Assembly (NCBI RefSeq): GCF_005780185.1
Contig: NZ_VBUI01000023.1
Location: 1 to 64,000 of the forward strand
Direction of reading: 5' to 3'
Source: Halomonas urmiana
GTDB lineage: Bacteria; Pseudomonadota; Gammaproteobacteria; Pseudomonadales; Halomonadaceae
DNA: 64,000 nucleotides
Positions within the stretch are counted from its first letter, which is position 1. Every line of letters starts with the position of its first letter. The translations under genes were made by a program, and so were the position numbers. This document shows positions 47,581 through 58,929 of the stretch, one piece after another. The notes under the pieces are model-generated. The model was given only the letters and a program-made list of their open reading frames with translations, made no database searches and had not been told where the DNA came from.

Positions 47581-48888
47581 ATGGAATTTATGACTATTGG
47601 GCAGGCTGCCGCAGACCTGGGCTGGACCTTCTATGCGCCCCTGGCGGTCCTGGTCGGATTGATCGTATTCGGCGTGCCCATCTGGGTAGCCATCGGCCTC
47701 GGGACCTTGGGCATGCTGACGATGACCGAGACCCTGCCATTGTCGGTGTTCGGCGAGTCGTTGTTCGAAGGCATCAACGCCTTCGCGTTGATCGCTGTGC
47801 CGCTGTTCATCCTGACCGGGGATGCACTGGTGCGCTCGGGGCTCTCGGACAAGTTGCTCGACGTGGCCGAGGCGAGCGTCGGGGGAATGCGCACCGGACT
47901 TGGTAGCTCCACCACGCTTGGCTGCGGTTTCTTCGCCTGCATCTCCGGCTCCGACGCCGCCGGGGCGGCAGCGGTTGGGCGCATGACCATTCATCGCCTG
48001 GTGGAACGCGGTTATCCCCTTCCAGCGGCCTGTGCGTTGGTGGCGTCTGGTGCCTGTACGGGCATCCTGATCCCGCCATCTATCGCCTATATCGTGATGG
48101 GACTGGTACTGGGCATGTCGGTATCGACTCTGTTCCTGGCCGCCGCCATTCCTGGGGTGCTGGTGATGCTGTCGGTGATGACCACCAACGTGGTGCTCAA
48201 TCGCCTGTATGGCTTCGAGGGTGATCGGGCGCCTTTTTCCTGGCGTCGTTGGGGGGCCACGGTATGGGATGCGCGCTGGGCACTGTTCGTGCCGGTGGTG
48301 ATCCTAGGAGGCATCTACTCCGGGATTTTCACCCCGACCGAGGCGGCTTCGGTGGCCGTGGTGGTAGTGGTGCTGATAGGCCTCCATCAGGGACGCCTGA
48401 GTCTCGGTGATATACCACGAATGCTGGAATCCTCGGCACGGGTGTGCGGCGTCATCGTGCCGATCATCGCCGTATCGTTGCCCCTGGCCCAGACGCTGGC
48501 CAGCCTCGACATTCCCCAGACGTTGGTGAGCGGTATCGGTGGGCTGACCGACTCTTCAACGGTGGTCATTTTACTGATGATCGGCATCCTGGTCCTGGCG
48601 GGCTGCGTGATGGAAACTACGCCCAACATCGTGATTCTGTCGCCTCTGCTTCTGCCGCTGGCTCTACAGGCGGGCATGAACGAGTTCCATTTCGCCATCC
48701 TGATGGTGACCACCCTGGGGCTGGGTTTCATCACGCCACCGCTGGGGCTCAACCTCTTCGTGGTGTCGGGGCTGACACGCTGCTCGGTATTGGCCATCGC
48801 GCGTTATGCCTTCCCCTTCGTGCTGGGCATGTTGCTGGTGGTGCTGCTGATCGCCTTCGTGCCTTGGCTATCGACCTGGTGGCTGTAG
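47581..48888 (+). CDS. hpsM: TRAP transporter large membrane subunit (DctM-like)
   Basis: A 435-residue permease with about 12 transmembrane helices, containing the DctM blocks GINAFALIAVPLFILTGDAL, CTGILIPPSIAYIVMGL and GLGFITPPLGLNLFVVSG. With the DctQ subunit it forms the Na+-driven TRAP channel. GAGGAGG precedes the ATG. A small inverted repeat (ATTCAAG/CTTGAAT, 48910-48929) follows the stop, without a T run. The hpsM name is by position. Confidence 0.82.
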   Translation: MEFMTIGQAAADLGWTFYAPLAVLVGLIVFGVPIWVAIGLGTLGMLTMTETLPLSVFGESLFEGINAFALIAVPLFILTGDALVRSGLSDKLLDVAEASVGGMRTGLGSSTTLGCGFFACISGSDAAGAAAVGRMTIHRLVERGYPLPAACALVASGACTGILIPPSIAYIVMGLVLGMSVSTLFLAAAIPGVLVMLSVMTTNVVLNRLYGFEGDRAPFSWRRWGATVWDARWALFVPVVILGGIYSGIFTPTEAASVAVVVVVLIGLHQGRLSLGDIPRMLESSARVCGVIVPIIAVSLPLAQTLASLDIPQTLVSGIGGLTDSSTVVILLMIGILVLAGCVMETTPNIVILSPLLLPLALQAGMNEFHFAILMVTTLGLGFITPPLGLNLFVVSGLTRCSVLAIARYAFPFVLGMLLVVLLIAFVPWLSTWWL

Positions 48889-48941
48889 GCCCCCGATGAG
48901 GAGCACAGCATTCAAGGGCCATCTTGAATGATCAGTTGGAA

Positions 48942-48957
48942 ATGTAAGCGCTTACAT
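48942..48957. promoter_or_regulatory. LacI-type operator, site 2 (before hpsN)
   Basis: ATGTAAGCGCTTACAT, a perfect 16-bp palindrome, shares the 14-bp core with site 1. It lies 180 bp before the hpsN-like start in a 248-bp gap, just after the hairpin that follows the TRAP genes. This indicates a separate LacI-controlled promoter for the dehydrogenase operon. Confidence 0.88.
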
Positions 48958-49055
48958 AAATGAAGTATAGAGATTGATGCAGTACCAGGGGCGCAACAAG
49001 AGATGTTGCAGCCGGTGCGCTCCCCGTCACTCCAGGGGAAGGGCGCCAGCCTTAG

Positions 49056-50450
<1,395 letters not shown>

Positions 50451-50451
50451 G

Positions 50452-51213
50452 ATGCAGCCAGTCTTCGATCTCGACGGCCAGGTGGCGCTGGTCACCGGCG
50501 GCAGCAGCGGCCTGGGTCGGGCCATGGCTGCGGCTCTGGCCGCGGCGGGTGCCCGGGTGGTGGTGGCTGCCCGTCGTCGTGAGGCCCTGGAGGAGAGTGT
50601 GTCGGCCATCGAGGCACAGGGCGGCCAGGCGGCCGCCCTCGTTGCCGACCTCGCCGATCCGCAGGCCCTGGACGAGGCGGCTCGCCGGGCGGCCGAGCCC
50701 TTCGGCACGGTGACCATCCTGGTCAACGCCGCCGGCGTCAACCTGCGCCAGCCCATCGAGGAGGTCGATCTGGCGTCCTGGCAGCTGACTCTGCAGCTGC
50801 ATCTGGGGACACCTTTCTTCCTGTCCCGGGCGCTGGTGCCAGGCATGCGCGAGAAGGGCTATGGGCGCATCATCAACCTGGCTTCACTGCAGTCACAGCG
50901 TGCCTTCCCCGACAGTGCGCCCTACGGAGCCGGCAAGGGCGGCATCGTCCAGCTGACCCGCGCCATGGCCGAGGCCTGGTCCCGCCACGGCATCAATGCC
51001 AATGCGATCGCCCCAGGCTTCTTTCCCACCGAACTGACGGCGCCGGTGTTCGACGACCCGGCCTCGGCCGAGGCCCTGGCCGGGCGCACCGCCATCGGCC
51101 GCAACGGCACCCAGGAGGACATCGCCGGGCCCACGGTGTTCCTGGCCTCACCTGCTGCCGGCTACGTGACCGGGCAGACCCTCTATGTCGATGGCGGCTT
51201 CACCGCTAAGTGA
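50452..51213 (+). CDS. Short-chain dehydrogenase, candidate DHPS 2-dehydrogenase
   Basis: A 253-residue SDR: NAD-binding TGGSSGLG at 15-22, NAAG motif VNAAGVN, catalytic serine region SLQSQRAFPDSAPYGAGKGG with Y-x3-K. The neighbouring pathway uses two DHPS 2-dehydrogenases (HpsO and HpsP) to invert DHPS stereochemistry. This gene and the next are the natural candidates, but which is O or P was not decided. Immediately follows hpsN. Confidence 0.82.
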   Translation: MQPVFDLDGQVALVTGGSSGLGRAMAAALAAAGARVVVAARRREALEESVSAIEAQGGQAAALVADLADPQALDEAARRAAEPFGTVTILVNAAGVNLRQPIEEVDLASWQLTLQLHLGTPFFLSRALVPGMREKGYGRIINLASLQSQRAFPDSAPYGAGKGGIVQLTRAMAEAWSRHGINANAIAPGFFPTELTAPVFDDPASAEALAGRTAIGRNGTQEDIAGPTVFLASPAAGYVTGQTLYVDGGFTAK

Positions 51214-51234
51214 CGCCCCTGCAAGGAGATCCTC

Positions 51235-52221
51235 ATGCAAGCACTCTATTACGTCGGGCCCGAGCGGCTCGAACTACGCGAGACCGAGGAGGCGCCACTG
51301 GTCGAGGGCGAGTCTCGGGTCCGCATCCAGGCCACCGGCATCTGCGGGTCCGATCTGCACGCCTTCCACGGCCATGATCCGCGCCGCCAGCCGCCGCTGA
51401 TCCTCGGCCATGAGGCCGCCGGCGAGGTGGTGGAGGGGGCCCTGGCCGGCAAGCGCGTGACCATGAACCCGCTGATCGTCTGCGGCCACTGTGACTACTG
51501 TCTCGAGGGGCGCCAGAACCTCTGCAGCAATCGCACCATGATCGGCATGACCCGCCCCGGGAGCTTCGCCGAGACACTGACCATCCCCGATCACTGCCTG
51601 ATCGAGCTGCCCGATTCCCTGCCCGCCGTGGCGGCGGCACTGACCGAGCCGGCGGCCACCGCGCTTCACGGCATCAACCGGCTCGAGCGATTCCTGTCCA
51701 GGCCGCTCTCCGAGGCTCGGGTACTGGTGATCGGTGCCGGCGCCGTGGGTCTGCTGGTCGGGCTGATCCTGCGCCACAAGGGAGTGCGCCACCTGCAACT
51801 CGCCGACACCAATCCGCTTCGCCGGCGCACCGCCGAGCAGGCCGGGCTTGAGGTCTTCGACCCGCGGGACGACTCGCCCGAGGCGGACAGCTACGAGGCC
51901 GTCTTCGATTGTGTCGGGGCGGCCCCTACACGGGACATGGCCGTTGGGGCCGTGCGTCCCGGCGGGGCCATCATGCACCTCGGGCTGCAGGACAACGAGG
52001 GAGGGCTCGATGTCCGGGCCATCACCCTCAAGGAGGTGACCTTCCTCGGCGCCTACACCTATACGCCATCCGACCTGCGGGCTACCGTCGACCTGCTGGA
52101 TTCTCAGGCCCTGGGGCCTCTCGACTGGGTGGAGGTGCGCCGACTCGATGAAGGGGCCGCCGCGTTCGCCGAACTCGTCGCGGGTCAAACCTCGGCGGCC
52201 AAAGTCATCCTGGAGCCCTGA
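51235..52221 (+). CDS. Zinc-dependent alcohol dehydrogenase (MDR family), candidate DHPS 2-dehydrogenase
   Basis: A 328-residue medium-chain dehydrogenase. Catalytic zinc site TGICGSDLHAFHGHD and GHEAAGEV; structural zinc cysteines CGHCDYCLEGRQNLC; coenzyme loop VIGAGAVGLLVG. Last gene of the LacI-controlled hpsN operon; AAGGAG precedes the ATG. Its likely partner reaction with the SDR is interconversion of DHPS enantiomers through the C2 ketone, by analogy with HpsO/HpsP. Confidence 0.82.
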   Translation: MQALYYVGPERLELRETEEAPLVEGESRVRIQATGICGSDLHAFHGHDPRRQPPLILGHEAAGEVVEGALAGKRVTMNPLIVCGHCDYCLEGRQNLCSNRTMIGMTRPGSFAETLTIPDHCLIELPDSLPAVAAALTEPAATALHGINRLERFLSRPLSEARVLVIGAGAVGLLVGLILRHKGVRHLQLADTNPLRRRTAEQAGLEVFDPRDDSPEADSYEAVFDCVGAAPTRDMAVGAVRPGGAIMHLGLQDNEGGLDVRAITLKEVTFLGAYTYTPSDLRATVDLLDSQALGPLDWVEVRRLDEGAAAFAELVAGQTSAAKVILEP

Positions 52222-52527
52222 TGTGCCCGTGTCATCCCCGATGGGGCAGGCCCAGCATTGGAGCGCCTCGGCGGTGGTCCCGCCGGGGGCGCGCCTGCCC
52301 CTCGCGCGGGTCGACGACCTGGAGATCGGCCCGAGCTATCCTGGTGGTGGGCTGTCAGCCGGTGATCCCGGTGGCCCTTGACCCCCTGTGCTGCGGCCGT
52401 GATGCTCGGCGGCCGGGGAACCTGGTGGACCGTGTTATCGAGCGCGACACCTTGGCGTCGAGGGATGCCGTCAGCAGCTGATCGATTGCTCCGCCGTTAT
52501 GATGGCAGGGCGAGTATGGCATGCTCT
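52222..52527. other. Gap without a recognised gene
   Basis: About 306 bp after the alcohol dehydrogenase hold only short open frames with arginine-rich, low-confidence translations. No terminator with a T run, no tRNA and no known motif was seen. One plus-strand frame keeps a protein-like stretch (VVPPGARLPLARVDDLEIG) for about 35 codons, which could be a gene remnant. Confidence 0.5.
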
Positions 52528-52811
52528 CGCACGTCCGCAGGGCTATCGCAGTTACGAAAGCTGAGGGGCGCTGGGGGCAAGCCGACGAGGAGGTCCTACG
52601 CCAGGGGTGAGGAAGATCCTTCCGAACGGGCTGGCCATGGAGGGCCAGCACCGGTCCTGCAAGCGGAGCAGGATGCGAGAGCGAAGCAGGGCGTCGGTAG
52701 CGCCCAAGGAAGGGTTCACAGCGCCTCCGGAGGGCCGGCCCCGCTCAAAGGCTTGCCCCCAGATCAGCCCCGAGCGATGGGAGCTATCTGCGATAGCCCT
52801 GCGGACGTCCG
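52528..52811. repeat. Large nested palindromic element with shared core (copy 2, upstream of pntA)
   Basis: The outer 24-bp arm (52528-52551) pairs with 52788-52811 with a single mismatch. A second 13-bp perfect stem CTGGGGGCAAGCC (52571-52583) pairs with 52750-52762. A third imperfect stem joins about 52625-52645 with 52720-52746. Inside are short hairpins such as CTGGCC/GGCCAG. The 29-bp core at 52695-52723 matches the core of the mutL-miaA element at 26 of 29 positions. No coding potential was found. Confidence 0.82.
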
Positions 52812-52819
52812 TTCGGCTG

Positions 52820-52848
52820 TTGTGCATTGCGGCATGCTCAGGTATGAA
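52820..52848 (+). promoter_or_regulatory. Possible sigma-70 promoter of pntAB
   Basis: TTGTGC (52820-52825) and TATGAA (52843-52848) are separated by 17 bp and lie about 50 bp before the pntA start, just downstream of the large palindrome. Confidence 0.5.
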
Positions 52849-52897
52849 TATCCGGTCTAACCCATGCAAGATTCCAATAACTAGCGGGAGATCCAAC

Positions 52898-54469
52898 GTG
52901 AAGATTGGTGCACCCAAGGAGCTCGCCAAGGGTGAGGCGCGTGTCGCGCTGACCCCCGACAGCGCGAAGTTCATCCAGAAACTTGGACACGACTGCCTCA
53001 TCGAGACCGGTGCCGGCGCGGCGGCGGGCTTCGACGACGCCGCCTACCGCGATGCCGGCGTCACCGTGGTCGACGGCGCCGAGGCGCTGTGGACCGATGC
53101 CGAGGTGGTGATCAAGGTCCGCGAGCCCCTCGAGGAGGAGGCCGAGCGCCTGCGCGAGGGCCAGACCCTGATCAGCTTCTTCTGGCCGGCCCAGAACGAG
53201 GAGATGCTGGAGGCATGCCGGGCCAAGGGCGCTACCGTGGTGGCGATGGACATGGTGCCGCGCATCTCGCGGGCCCAGAAGATGGATGCGCTGTCGTCCA
53301 TGGCCAACATCGCCGGCTACCGGGCGGTGATCGAGGCGGGCAACAACTTCGGACGCTTCTTCACCGGCCAGGTGACCGCGGCCGGCAAGGTCCCGCCCGC
53401 CAAGGTGCTGGTGATTGGCGCCGGCGTGGCGGGGCTTTCCGCCATCGGCACGGCCACCAGCCTCGGCGCCGTGGTGCGCGCCTTCGATGTGCGACCCGAG
53501 GTCTCGGAGCAGATCGAGTCCATGGGCGCCGAGTTCCTGTTCCTCGACTTCGAGGACAGCCAGGACGGCTCCGAGAGCGGTGGCTACGCGGCCCCCTCCA
53601 GCCCCGAATTCCGCGAGAAGCAGCTCGAGTGCTTCCGTGAGCAGGCGCCGGACGTCGATATCGTCATCACCACGGCGCTGATTCCCGGCAAGCCCGCGCC
53701 CAAGCTGTGGCTGGAGGACATGGTCGCGGCCATGAAGCCCGGCTCGGTGATCATCGACCTGGCGGCCGAGAAGGGCGGCAACTGCGACCTGACCCGGGCG
53801 GACGAGAAGGTGGTCTCCGACAATGGCGTGACGGTGGTCGGCTACACCGACTTCCCCTCGCGCATGGCGACCCAGTCCTCGCTGCTCTATTCCACCAACG
53901 TCCGCCACATGCTGACCGATCTCACCCCCGAGAAGGAGGGCGTGATCGACCACAACATGGAGGATGACGTCATCCGCGGCGCCACGGTCACCCACCAGGG
54001 CGAGGTCACCTTCCCGCCGCCGCCGCCCAAGGTGAAGGCCATCGGCGCGGCCAAGCCCAAGCCCAAGGAGAAGGAGCCGACGCCGGAGGAGAAAAAGGCC
54101 GCCGAACACGCCGCCTTCAAGGCGCAGACCAAGCGCCAGGTGACCCTGCTGGCGGTCGGCGGCGCGCTGATGATGCTGCTCGGCCAGGTGGCTCCGCCCT
54201 CCTTCATGCAGCATTTCATCGTCTTCGTGCTGGCCTGCTTCGTCGGTTTCCAGGTGATCTGGGGCGTCAGCCACTCGCTGCATACCCCGTTGATGGCGGT
54301 AACCAATGCCATCTCCGGCATCATCATCCTGGGCGCGATCCTGCAGATCGGCTCGGGCAGCGTCGTGGTGGGCGTGCTGGCGGCGATCTCGGTACTGATC
54401 GCATCCATCAATATCGTGGGTGGCTTCCTGGTGACACGCCGGATGCTGGCCATGTTCCAGAAATCCTGA
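52898..54469 (+). CDS. pntA: Proton-translocating NAD(P) transhydrogenase, alpha subunit
   Basis: A 523-residue protein with domain I (NAD(H)-binding, about 1-375; [17 protein letters not shown] and [18 protein letters not shown]) joined by a proline/lysine linker (about 370-410) to four membrane helices of domain II. With PntB it uses the proton gradient to reduce NADP+ with NADH. The start is GTG at 52898 with GGGAG upstream, giving the standard N-terminus [13 protein letters not shown]. It may balance NADH made by the adjacent dehydrogenase-rich island, which is inference. Confidence 0.95.
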   Translation: MKIGAPKELAKGEARVALTPDSAKFIQKLGHDCLIETGAGAAAGFDDAAYRDAGVTVVDGAEALWTDAEVVIKVREPLEEEAERLREGQTLISFFWPAQNEEMLEACRAKGATVVAMDMVPRISRAQKMDALSSMANIAGYRAVIEAGNNFGRFFTGQVTAAGKVPPAKVLVIGAGVAGLSAIGTATSLGAVVRAFDVRPEVSEQIESMGAEFLFLDFEDSQDGSESGGYAAPSSPEFREKQLECFREQAPDVDIVITTALIPGKPAPKLWLEDMVAAMKPGSVIIDLAAEKGGNCDLTRADEKVVSDNGVTVVGYTDFPSRMATQSSLLYSTNVRHMLTDLTPEKEGVIDHNMEDDVIRGATVTHQGEVTFPPPPPKVKAIGAAKPKPKEKEPTPEEKKAAEHAAFKAQTKRQVTLLAVGGALMMLLGQVAPPSFMQHFIVFVLACFVGFQVIWGVSHSLHTPLMAVTNAISGIIILGAILQIGSGSVVVGVLAAISVLIASINIVGGFLVTRRMLAMFQKS

Positions 54470-54485
54470 GCGGCGGAGAGACGAC

Positions 54486-55928
54486 ATGTTGGGTCAAGGA
54501 TTCGTATCTGCCGCGGCGATCGCGGCAAGTGTATTGTTCATCCTCTCGCTGGGGGGGCTGAGTAACCAGGAGAAGGCCAAGCGCGCCGTCTGGTACGGCA
54601 TCGTCGGCATGGCCGTGGCGGTGTTCTTCACCGCCTTCGGACCGGGCATCGGCGGCTACTGGTGGATGATCCCGATGATGGCCATCGGCGCGGGGATCGG
54701 CGTCTACGTGGCCGGCAAGGTCGAGATGACCGAGATGCCGCAGCTGGTGGCCGCGCTGCATAGCTTCGTCGGCCTGGCCGCGGTGTTCGTGGCCTGGAAC
54801 GCCGACCTGGAACGGCGCCGGGTGATGGCGGCCCGCGCCATCGAGGCTACGTCCCAGGAGTTCTCGGCGTTCGCCGCCCTGGTGGCCGAGAAGACCCCGG
54901 CCGAGCTGACCTTCCTGCAGGTCGAGGTGGTGCTGGGCATCTTCATCGGCGCGGTGACCTTCACCGGGTCGGTGATCGCCTTCGGCAAGCTGGCCGGCAA
55001 GATCGACGGCAAGCCTCGCCAGTTGCCCGGCGGCCACCTGCTGAACGCCGCCGCGGCTGGACTGTCCGTGGTGCTGGCCATGCTCTACCTCAACGGGGCG
55101 GGCTTTTGGACCCTGCTGGTGCTGGCGGGCCTGGCGTTCTTCATCGGCTATCACCTGATCATGGGCATCGGCGGCGCCGACATGCCGGTGGTGGTGTCGA
55201 TGCTCAACAGCTACTCAGGCTGGGCCGCGGCGGCGATCGGCTTCACGCTCTCCAACGACCTGCTGATCGTCGTCGGCGCATTGGTGGGCTCCTCCGGTGC
55301 GATCCTGTCGTACATCATGTGCAAGGCGATGAACCGCAACTTCGTCAACGTGATCCTGGGCGGCTTCGGCGGCAGCCAGGGCCCCGCGGCGGAGATCGAG
55401 GGCGAGCAGGTGGCCATCGATGCCGGCGGCGTGTCCAGCGCGCTGAACGATGCCGATAGCGTGATCATCGTGCCGGGCTACGGCATGGCGGTGGCCCAGG
55501 CGCAGAATGCGGTCAGCGAGCTGACCCGCAAGCTGCGCAGCGCCGGCAAGGAGGTGCGCTTCGGCATCCATCCGGTTGCCGGCCGCCTGCCGGGCCACAT
55601 GAACGTGCTGCTCGCCGAGGCCCGGGTGCCCTACGACATCGTGCTGGAGATGGACGAGATCAACGACGACTTCGCCTCCACCGACGTGGTGATCGTCATC
55701 GGCTCCAACGATATCGTCAATCCCGCGGCCCAGGAAGATCCCAACAGCCCGATTGCCGGCATGCCGGTGCTCAAGGTGTGGGAGGCCAAGCAGGTGTTCG
55801 TCTGCAAGCGCGGCCAGGGGACCGGCTATTCCGGCATCGAGAATCCGCTGTTCTTCAAGGAGAACACCCGGATGTTCTACGGCGATGCGCGCCAGAGCAT
55901 CGACTCGCTGCTGCATCTGGTCGACTGA
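54486..55928 (+). CDS. pntB: Proton-translocating NAD(P) transhydrogenase, beta subunit
   Basis: A 480-residue protein: about nine membrane helices (1-270) then the NADP(H)-binding domain III with [35 protein letters not shown] and [11 protein letters not shown]. It is co-transcribed with pntA (16-bp gap) and followed by a clear terminator. Confidence 0.96.
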   Translation: MLGQGFVSAAAIAASVLFILSLGGLSNQEKAKRAVWYGIVGMAVAVFFTAFGPGIGGYWWMIPMMAIGAGIGVYVAGKVEMTEMPQLVAALHSFVGLAAVFVAWNADLERRRVMAARAIEATSQEFSAFAALVAEKTPAELTFLQVEVVLGIFIGAVTFTGSVIAFGKLAGKIDGKPRQLPGGHLLNAAAAGLSVVLAMLYLNGAGFWTLLVLAGLAFFIGYHLIMGIGGADMPVVVSMLNSYSGWAAAAIGFTLSNDLLIVVGALVGSSGAILSYIMCKAMNRNFVNVILGGFGGSQGPAAEIEGEQVAIDAGGVSSALNDADSVIIVPGYGMAVAQAQNAVSELTRKLRSAGKEVRFGIHPVAGRLPGHMNVLLAEARVPYDIVLEMDEINDDFASTDVVIVIGSNDIVNPAAQEDPNSPIAGMPVLKVWEAKQVFVCKRGQGTGYSGIENPLFFKENTRMFYGDARQSIDSLLHLVD

Positions 55929-56008
55929 CCCCGGCACGCCCGGGCCGGAAGCCGGCTCGGGCGGCGCTCTCACCCCACCGACCAGTCGCGTCGACAGGTC
56001 GCGCCAAC

Positions 56009-56032
56009 ACGCCCCTTCACGGGGCGTTTTTT
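56009..56032 (+). terminator. Intrinsic terminator after pntAB
   Basis: Stem ACGCCCC/GGGGCGT with a 5-nt loop and a run of T through 56032. It lies between pntB and gpsA. Confidence 0.88.
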
Positions 56033-56071
56033 GGTTACAATCACTCATCCATTCAGTTTTCCGGGGCGATC

Positions 56072-57136
56072 ATGTCAGACCAACCCATGCGCGTGGCGGT
56101 GCTCGGCGGCGGCAGCTTCGGCACGGCGCTTGCCAGCATCGCCGCCGACAACGGGGCCGAGGTCCGCCAGTGGCTGCGCGACCCCGAGCTGGCGGCGCAG
56201 ATCAACCGCGAACACCGCAACGGCCGCTACCTGCCCGACTACGCCATCAACCCCGCGGTGGTGGCCTCCACCGCCATGGACGAGGTGCTCGAGGGTGCCG
56301 GCCTGGTGCTGGTGTCCATTCCCTCCAAGGCCTTCCGCGAGGTGGTGCGCCAGGCGCGCCCCTTCCTCGACGCGGGCCAGATACTGGTCAGCACCACCAA
56401 GGGCATCCAGGAGGAGGGCTTCAAACTGATGAGCGAGATCCTCGAGGAGGAGACCGGCTTCGCCCATATCGGCGTGATCTCGGGGCCGAACCTCGCCTCG
56501 GAGATCGCCCAGAAGCAGCTCACCGCCACGGTGATCGCCAGCGACGACGCCGAGACCCGCACCCGGGTGCAGACGGCGCTGGGCTGCGACTACTTCCGGG
56601 TCTATGCCAGCAACGACCGCTTCGGGGTGGAGCTGGGTGGCGCGCTGAAGAACATCTACGCCATTGCCGCGGGCATGGCGGCGGCGCTGGGCATGGGCGA
56701 GAACACCCGCAGCATGCTGATGACCCGGGCGCTGGCCGAGATGAGCCGCTTCGCGGTGAACCAGGGGGCCAACCCCATGACCTTCCTGGGGCTCGCCGGC
56801 GTTGGTGACCTGATCGTCACCTGCTCCTCGGCACTGTCTCGCAACTACCGGGTGGGCCAGGCCCTGGGCGAGGGCCACACCCTCGAGGAGGCCGTCGAGG
56901 CCCTGGGCCAGGTCGCCGAAGGCGTCAATACCGTGCGCCTGGTGCGCGACAAGGCCCGCGAGGACGGCGTCTACATGCCGCTGGCCGAGGGGCTCTACCA
57001 GGTGCTGTTCGCGGGCGTACCGGCCCGGGAGATGGCGCGGCTGCTGATGCAGGGCGAGCAGAGCAGCGACGTGGAGTTCGTGCTGCCGCGCTCGGACGTC
57101 CGCCAGGATCGCCGCGGCGGCGGGGAGCGGCCATGA
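56072..57136 (+). CDS. gpsA: Glycerol-3-phosphate dehydrogenase [NAD(P)+]
   Basis: A 354-residue cytoplasmic enzyme that makes sn-glycerol 3-phosphate for phospholipids. Rossmann motif [12 protein letters not shown] near the N-terminus, catalytic lysine in [13 protein letters not shown] and [14 protein letters not shown]. The ATG at 56072 was chosen; the upstream open frame overlaps pntB and the terminator. It overlaps sixA by 4 bp. Confidence 0.95.
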   Translation: MSDQPMRVAVLGGGSFGTALASIAADNGAEVRQWLRDPELAAQINREHRNGRYLPDYAINPAVVASTAMDEVLEGAGLVLVSIPSKAFREVVRQARPFLDAGQILVSTTKGIQEEGFKLMSEILEEETGFAHIGVISGPNLASEIAQKQLTATVIASDDAETRTRVQTALGCDYFRVYASNDRFGVELGGALKNIYAIAAGMAAALGMGENTRSMLMTRALAEMSRFAVNQGANPMTFLGLAGVGDLIVTCSSALSRNYRVGQALGEGHTLEEAVEALGQVAEGVNTVRLVRDKAREDGVYMPLAEGLYQVLFAGVPAREMARLLMQGEQSSDVEFVLPRSDVRQDRRGGGERP

Positions 57137-57654
57137 CCGAACGAGGCGCCGAACCACCGGCCGAGCGGTTGCTGATCATGCGCCACGGCGAGGCTGCGCC
57201 CGGCGCGCCCGATGCCGAGCGGGCCCTCACCGCACGTGGCGAGCGCGAGGCCGAGCGCATGGGCCGCTGGCTCGCCTCGCGCACGGATCTCGACGCGACG
57301 CGCCTGCGCCTGGTGGCGAGCCCCTACCGGCGGGCCCGGCAGACGGCGGCGTGGATCGCCGCACCGCTGGGGCTCGAGGTGGAGACCCTGGCGCTGATCA
57401 CTCCCGACGCCCCGCCCGGCACGGTGATCGACTGGCTGCTCGATGAGCCCGGTGATCGTCCGCTGCTGCTGGTCAGCCACATGCCGCTGGTCGCCGCGCT
57501 GACCGGCCTGCTGGTGGAGGGGCGGGCCGAGTGTGGCCCCGGCTTCGTCACGGCCGCCGTGGCCGAACTGGAGGCCGAGGTGCGGGCAGCCGGCTGCGCC
57601 CGCCTGCGCCGCCTTGTTTCGCCGGCGGACATCAATGATCAGGAGGTTTCGTGA
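57133..57654 (+). CDS. sixA: Phosphohistidine phosphatase SixA
   Basis: A 173-residue histidine-phosphatase-superfamily protein with the catalytic RHGEA motif ([12 protein letters not shown], 13-24) and a second histidine in [12 protein letters not shown]. SixA dephosphorylates phosphohistidine on phosphorelay or nitrogen-PTS proteins. Overlaps gpsA (ATGA) and the next gene (GTGA). Confidence 0.88.
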   Translation: MTERGAEPPAERLLIMRHGEAAPGAPDAERALTARGEREAERMGRWLASRTDLDATRLRLVASPYRRARQTAAWIAAPLGLEVETLALITPDAPPGTVIDWLLDEPGDRPLLLVSHMPLVAALTGLLVEGRAECGPGFVTAAVAELEAEVRAAGCARLRRLVSPADINDQEVS

Positions 57655-57974
57655 GCTATATCGTCAATAACCGCATCTACGTGACCCCGGGTTTCGAAGA
57701 CGAATTCGAGGCGCGCTTCCGCGCCCGGGCCGGGCAGATCGACACCCAGCCCGGGCTCAAAGCCATGCGCGTACTGCGCCCCCAGGGCAACCAGGCGCCC
57801 TACGTGGTGGAGACCGAGTGGCAGAGCCAGGCCGCCTTCCGGGCCTGGGTCGGCAGCGACGACTTCAAGCGTGCCCATGCCGATCCGTTGCCGCCGGAGG
57901 CCACCGCCGAGGGCGGCGGCATCGAGCAGTTCGAGGTGGTCGAGGGCACCGAGGCGCGCGGCCCCGGCGAATGA
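57651..57974 (+). CDS. Antibiotic biosynthesis monooxygenase (ABM) domain protein
   Basis: A 107-residue dimeric alpha+beta-barrel protein of the ABM/heme-monooxygenase-like fold, with NNRIYVTPGFEDEFEARF, PGLKAMRVLRP and the ETEWQSQAAFRAWVGSDDF block. It could be a heme-degrading or quinol monooxygenase-like enzyme; the substrate is unknown. Start is GTG at 57651 overlapping the sixA stop, with AGGAGG upstream. Ends 7 bp from the convergent AEC gene. Confidence 0.83.
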   Translation: MSYIVNNRIYVTPGFEDEFEARFRARAGQIDTQPGLKAMRVLRPQGNQAPYVVETEWQSQAAFRAWVGSDDFKRAHADPLPPEATAEGGGIEQFEVVEGTEARGPGE

Positions 57975-57981
57975 TCGGCGC

Positions 57982-58929
57982 CTAGATCACACCGGCGGCG
58001 GTCAGGCCGAAGGCGCCCAATGTGATCGTCGCGCTGGCCATCAGCGTGGACAGGGCGATGATGTTGGCGGTGAGGGCGGCATTGGCGCCCATCGCCTTGG
58101 CCATCACGAAGGCGGCGGCGGCGGTGGGGCTGGCGAAGAACAGGAACATCACGCCGAGGGCCGGCCCCTCGAAGCCGATCAGCCAGGCGGCGCCGGTGCA
58201 GAGCGCCGGCAGGCTGACCATCTTCAGCAGGCTGGCGCCGAGCGCCAGGCGACCGGAGTGGCGGACCTCGCCGAACGAGAGCGTGGCACCGATGCAGATC
58301 AGCGCCAGCGGCAGGGTCAGCGAGGCGAAGTAGTCGCCGGAAGTGGCGAGCCAGCCGGGCAGGGCCCAGCCCGACGCCGCCACCGGCACCGCCGCGGCCA
58401 CCGCAAGGATCAGCGGATTGGTGGCGATATGGCGCAGCATGCTGCGCCAATCGGCGCGCTGGTCATGCTGAAAGGCGACCAGCACGATCACCGAGCAGGC
58501 GTTGTAGGTCAGGATCACCACCCCCAGCAGCAGGCTGCCGGTAGAGAGGCCAAAATCGCCGTACATGCCCGCGGCGAGCGCCAGACCGACGATGCCGCAG
58601 TTGCCGCGGAACGCGCCCTGGATGTAGACGCCGCGCTCCCGGTAGGGCACCCGCAGGCTCGCCCACCCCCAACAGAACAGCACGCTTGCCAGAGTCGCCA
58701 GGGCGTAGAAGCCGAGCATGGCTGGATTCAGTGTGGCGTCCAGGTCGGCGTGGATGATACTGAGGAAGATCAGTGTCGGCATGGTGCCGCGGAACACCAG
58801 CAGCGAGGCCGTCGACACGAAGGGCTGGTCGATCCATCGAAGCCTTTTCAGGATGAGTCCCAGGAAGACCATGGCGAAGACTGGGAGAGTCACGTTCAAG
58901 GTCTCGAGGAATACGTCCAGCAGGCTCAT
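57982..58929 (-). CDS. AEC-family (auxin efflux carrier) transporter
   Basis: A 315-residue membrane protein with about ten transmembrane helices, the AEC N-terminal pattern LPVFAMVFLGLILKRLRWID and a C-terminal LMASATITLGAFGL segment. Bacterial members export malate, malonate or other organic anions. Its ATG overlaps the stop of a 34-codon gene by one base (TGATG), so the two are probably coupled. Confidence 0.86.
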   Translation of the reverse strand: MSLLDVFLETLNVTLPVFAMVFLGLILKRLRWIDQPFVSTASLLVFRGTMPTLIFLSIIHADLDATLNPAMLGFYALATLASVLFCWGWASLRVPYRERGVYIQGAFRGNCGIVGLALAAGMYGDFGLSTGSLLLGVVILTYNACSVIVLVAFQHDQRADWRSMLRHIATNPLILAVAAAVPVAASGWALPGWLATSGDYFASLTLPLALICIGATLSFGEVRHSGRLALGASLLKMVSLPALCTGAAWLIGFEGPALGVMFLFFASPTAAAAFVMAKAMGANAALTANIIALSTLMASATITLGAFGLTAAGVI

